Assembly: GCF_001429395.1 (NCBI RefSeq)
Contig: NZ_LMJT01000001.1
Coordinates: 400,740-464,739, forward strand
Direction: 5' to 3'
DNA from: Allobosea sp. Root381
Lineage (GTDB): Bacteria > Pseudomonadota > Alphaproteobacteria > Rhizobiales > Beijerinckiaceae
Length of the DNA: 64,000 nucleotides
Shown piece by piece: positions 63,519-64,000 of this stretch. The notes beneath the pieces are model-generated. The model worked only from the letters and a program-made list of their open reading frames with translations, was not told the origin of the DNA and searched no databases. Position 1 is the first letter of the stretch; each line of letters begins with the position of its first letter. Both the position numbers and the translations under genes were made by a program.

Positions 63519-64000
63519 GTGCTGCATGTCTCCACCCGCGGGGAAGCCCCCGCCCTCTCCTTTGCCGACGCCCTGCTGGCCGGGCTTGCCCGCGATGGCG
63601 GCCTCTATGTCCCGAAAGCTTGGCCGACGCTGGGCCATGACGAGATCGCCGGCTTGTCGGGCAAGAGCTATGCGCAGGTGGCCGAGCGCATCGTCGGCGC
63701 GCTCGCCGATGGCGACATCGAGGATACGGCGCTCAAGACGATGATCGCCGAGGCCTATGCGACCTTCCGGCACCCGGCCGTCTGCCCGCTGACGCAGATC
63801 GGCGACAATCTCTTCGTGCTCGAGCTCTTCCACGGCCCGACGCTCGCCTTCAAGGACGTGGCGATGCAGCTGCTCGGGCGGCTGATGGACCATGTCCTGA
63901 AGCTGCGCGGCGAGCGCGCCACCATCGTCGGCGCGACCTCGGGCGACACCGGCGGCGCCGCGATCGACGCCTTCAAGGGGCTGGAGCGGGTCGATGTCTT
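63519..64000 (+). CDS. thrC: Threonine synthase (3' truncated by window edge)
   Basis: The first 160 residues of a PLP-dependent threonine synthase converting O-phosphohomoserine to threonine. GTG start at 63519 gives (M/V)LHVSTRGEAPALSFADAL, the standard alphaproteobacterial N-terminus. The PLP lysine is in LFHGPTLAFKDVAMQ and the phosphate-binding loop in GATSGDTGGAAID. No ATG gives a better start in this frame. Downstream end lies outside the window. Confidence 0.95.
   Translation, partial: MLHVSTRGEAPALSFADALLAGLARDGGLYVPKAWPTLGHDEIAGLSGKSYAQVAERIVGALADGDIEDTALKTMIAEAYATFRHPAVCPLTQIGDNLFVLELFHGPTLAFKDVAMQLLGRLMDHVLKLRGERATIVGATSGDTGGAAIDAFKGLERVDV

Overview
This is a GC-rich (about two-thirds G+C) chromosomal window from an alphaproteobacterium of the Rhizobiales (Hyphomicrobiales). 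The best guess is a Bosea-like or related Methylobacterium/Bradyrhizobium-group genus. The evidence is a CcrM-type cell-cycle DNA methyltransferase with a candidate CtrA box, an F0 ATP-synthase operon with a second b subunit (b'), a split glycine decarboxylase, an IalB-family protein, a DUF1236 protein, the coxB-coxA-ctaB-coxF-ctaG-coxC-DUF983-SURF1-thrC order, and many palindromic intergenic repeats. No rRNA, tRNA, CRISPR array, transposase or prophage gene was recognised. The genus is inference from gene content and could not be tested by search.

Layout. 1-5.9 kb: end of a glutathione S-transferase gene, an EamA exporter, and a LysR regulator overlapping a tctB-tctA-tctC tricarboxylate transporter operon closed by a strong terminator. 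6.1-7.7 kb: three tandem small exported proteins of DUF1236 type. 7.7-11.0 kb (minus): URC-type uracil catabolism cluster (GTP-cyclohydrolase-II-like URC1, URC4/DUF1688, uracil phosphoribosyltransferase). 11.2-14.8 kb (minus): small membrane protein, then glyQ-glyS. 15.1-18.1 kb: two YYGP-rich exported proteins, a TrmN6-like methyltransferase with a DUF2007 gene, and a polyprenyl synthase. 18.6-22.3 kb (minus): metal-chelate ABC importer with an upstream DUF2946 protein. 23.0-31.6 kb: SleB-type cell-wall hydrolase, ispE, TPR protein, a 36-residue lipoprotein, ETF-ubiquinone oxidoreductase, a family-4-like uracil-DNA glycosylase and a zinc metallopeptidase. 31.7-34.8 kb: cupin, glycosyltransferase-like protein, PA0069 radical SAM protein, rnhB.

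35-45 kb is a genome-maintenance block: ccrM, mutY, DUF721, a DsbA-like protein and smc. A TetR/SDR/GFA/CPT-like set sits between mutY and DUF721. 45.7-48.4 kb is the F0 operon atpI-B-E-F'-F. 48.8-54.7 kb (minus) holds an L,D-transpeptidase and the glycine cleavage operon gcvT-gcvH-gcvPA-gcvPB behind a tandem glycine riboswitch. 55.1-56.2 kb (minus) is a lipoprotein plus an IalB-family pair. 56.6-64 kb is the aa3-type cytochrome c oxidase operon with its haem and copper assembly factors, running into the start of thrC.

Most of the window is conserved core metabolism. The more unusual material is: the URC cluster with a palindrome inside it; a uracil-DNA glycosylase with two of four Fe-S cysteine positions changed; a lower-GC mosaic patch inside glyS; a gcv terminator that abuts the next gene's start codon; the CtrA/GANTC layout before ccrM; a Phe in place of the usual Glu in the CuA loop of CoxB; the tandem DUF1236 family; and several families of dispersed inverted repeats. 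No clearly new multi-gene system was found.
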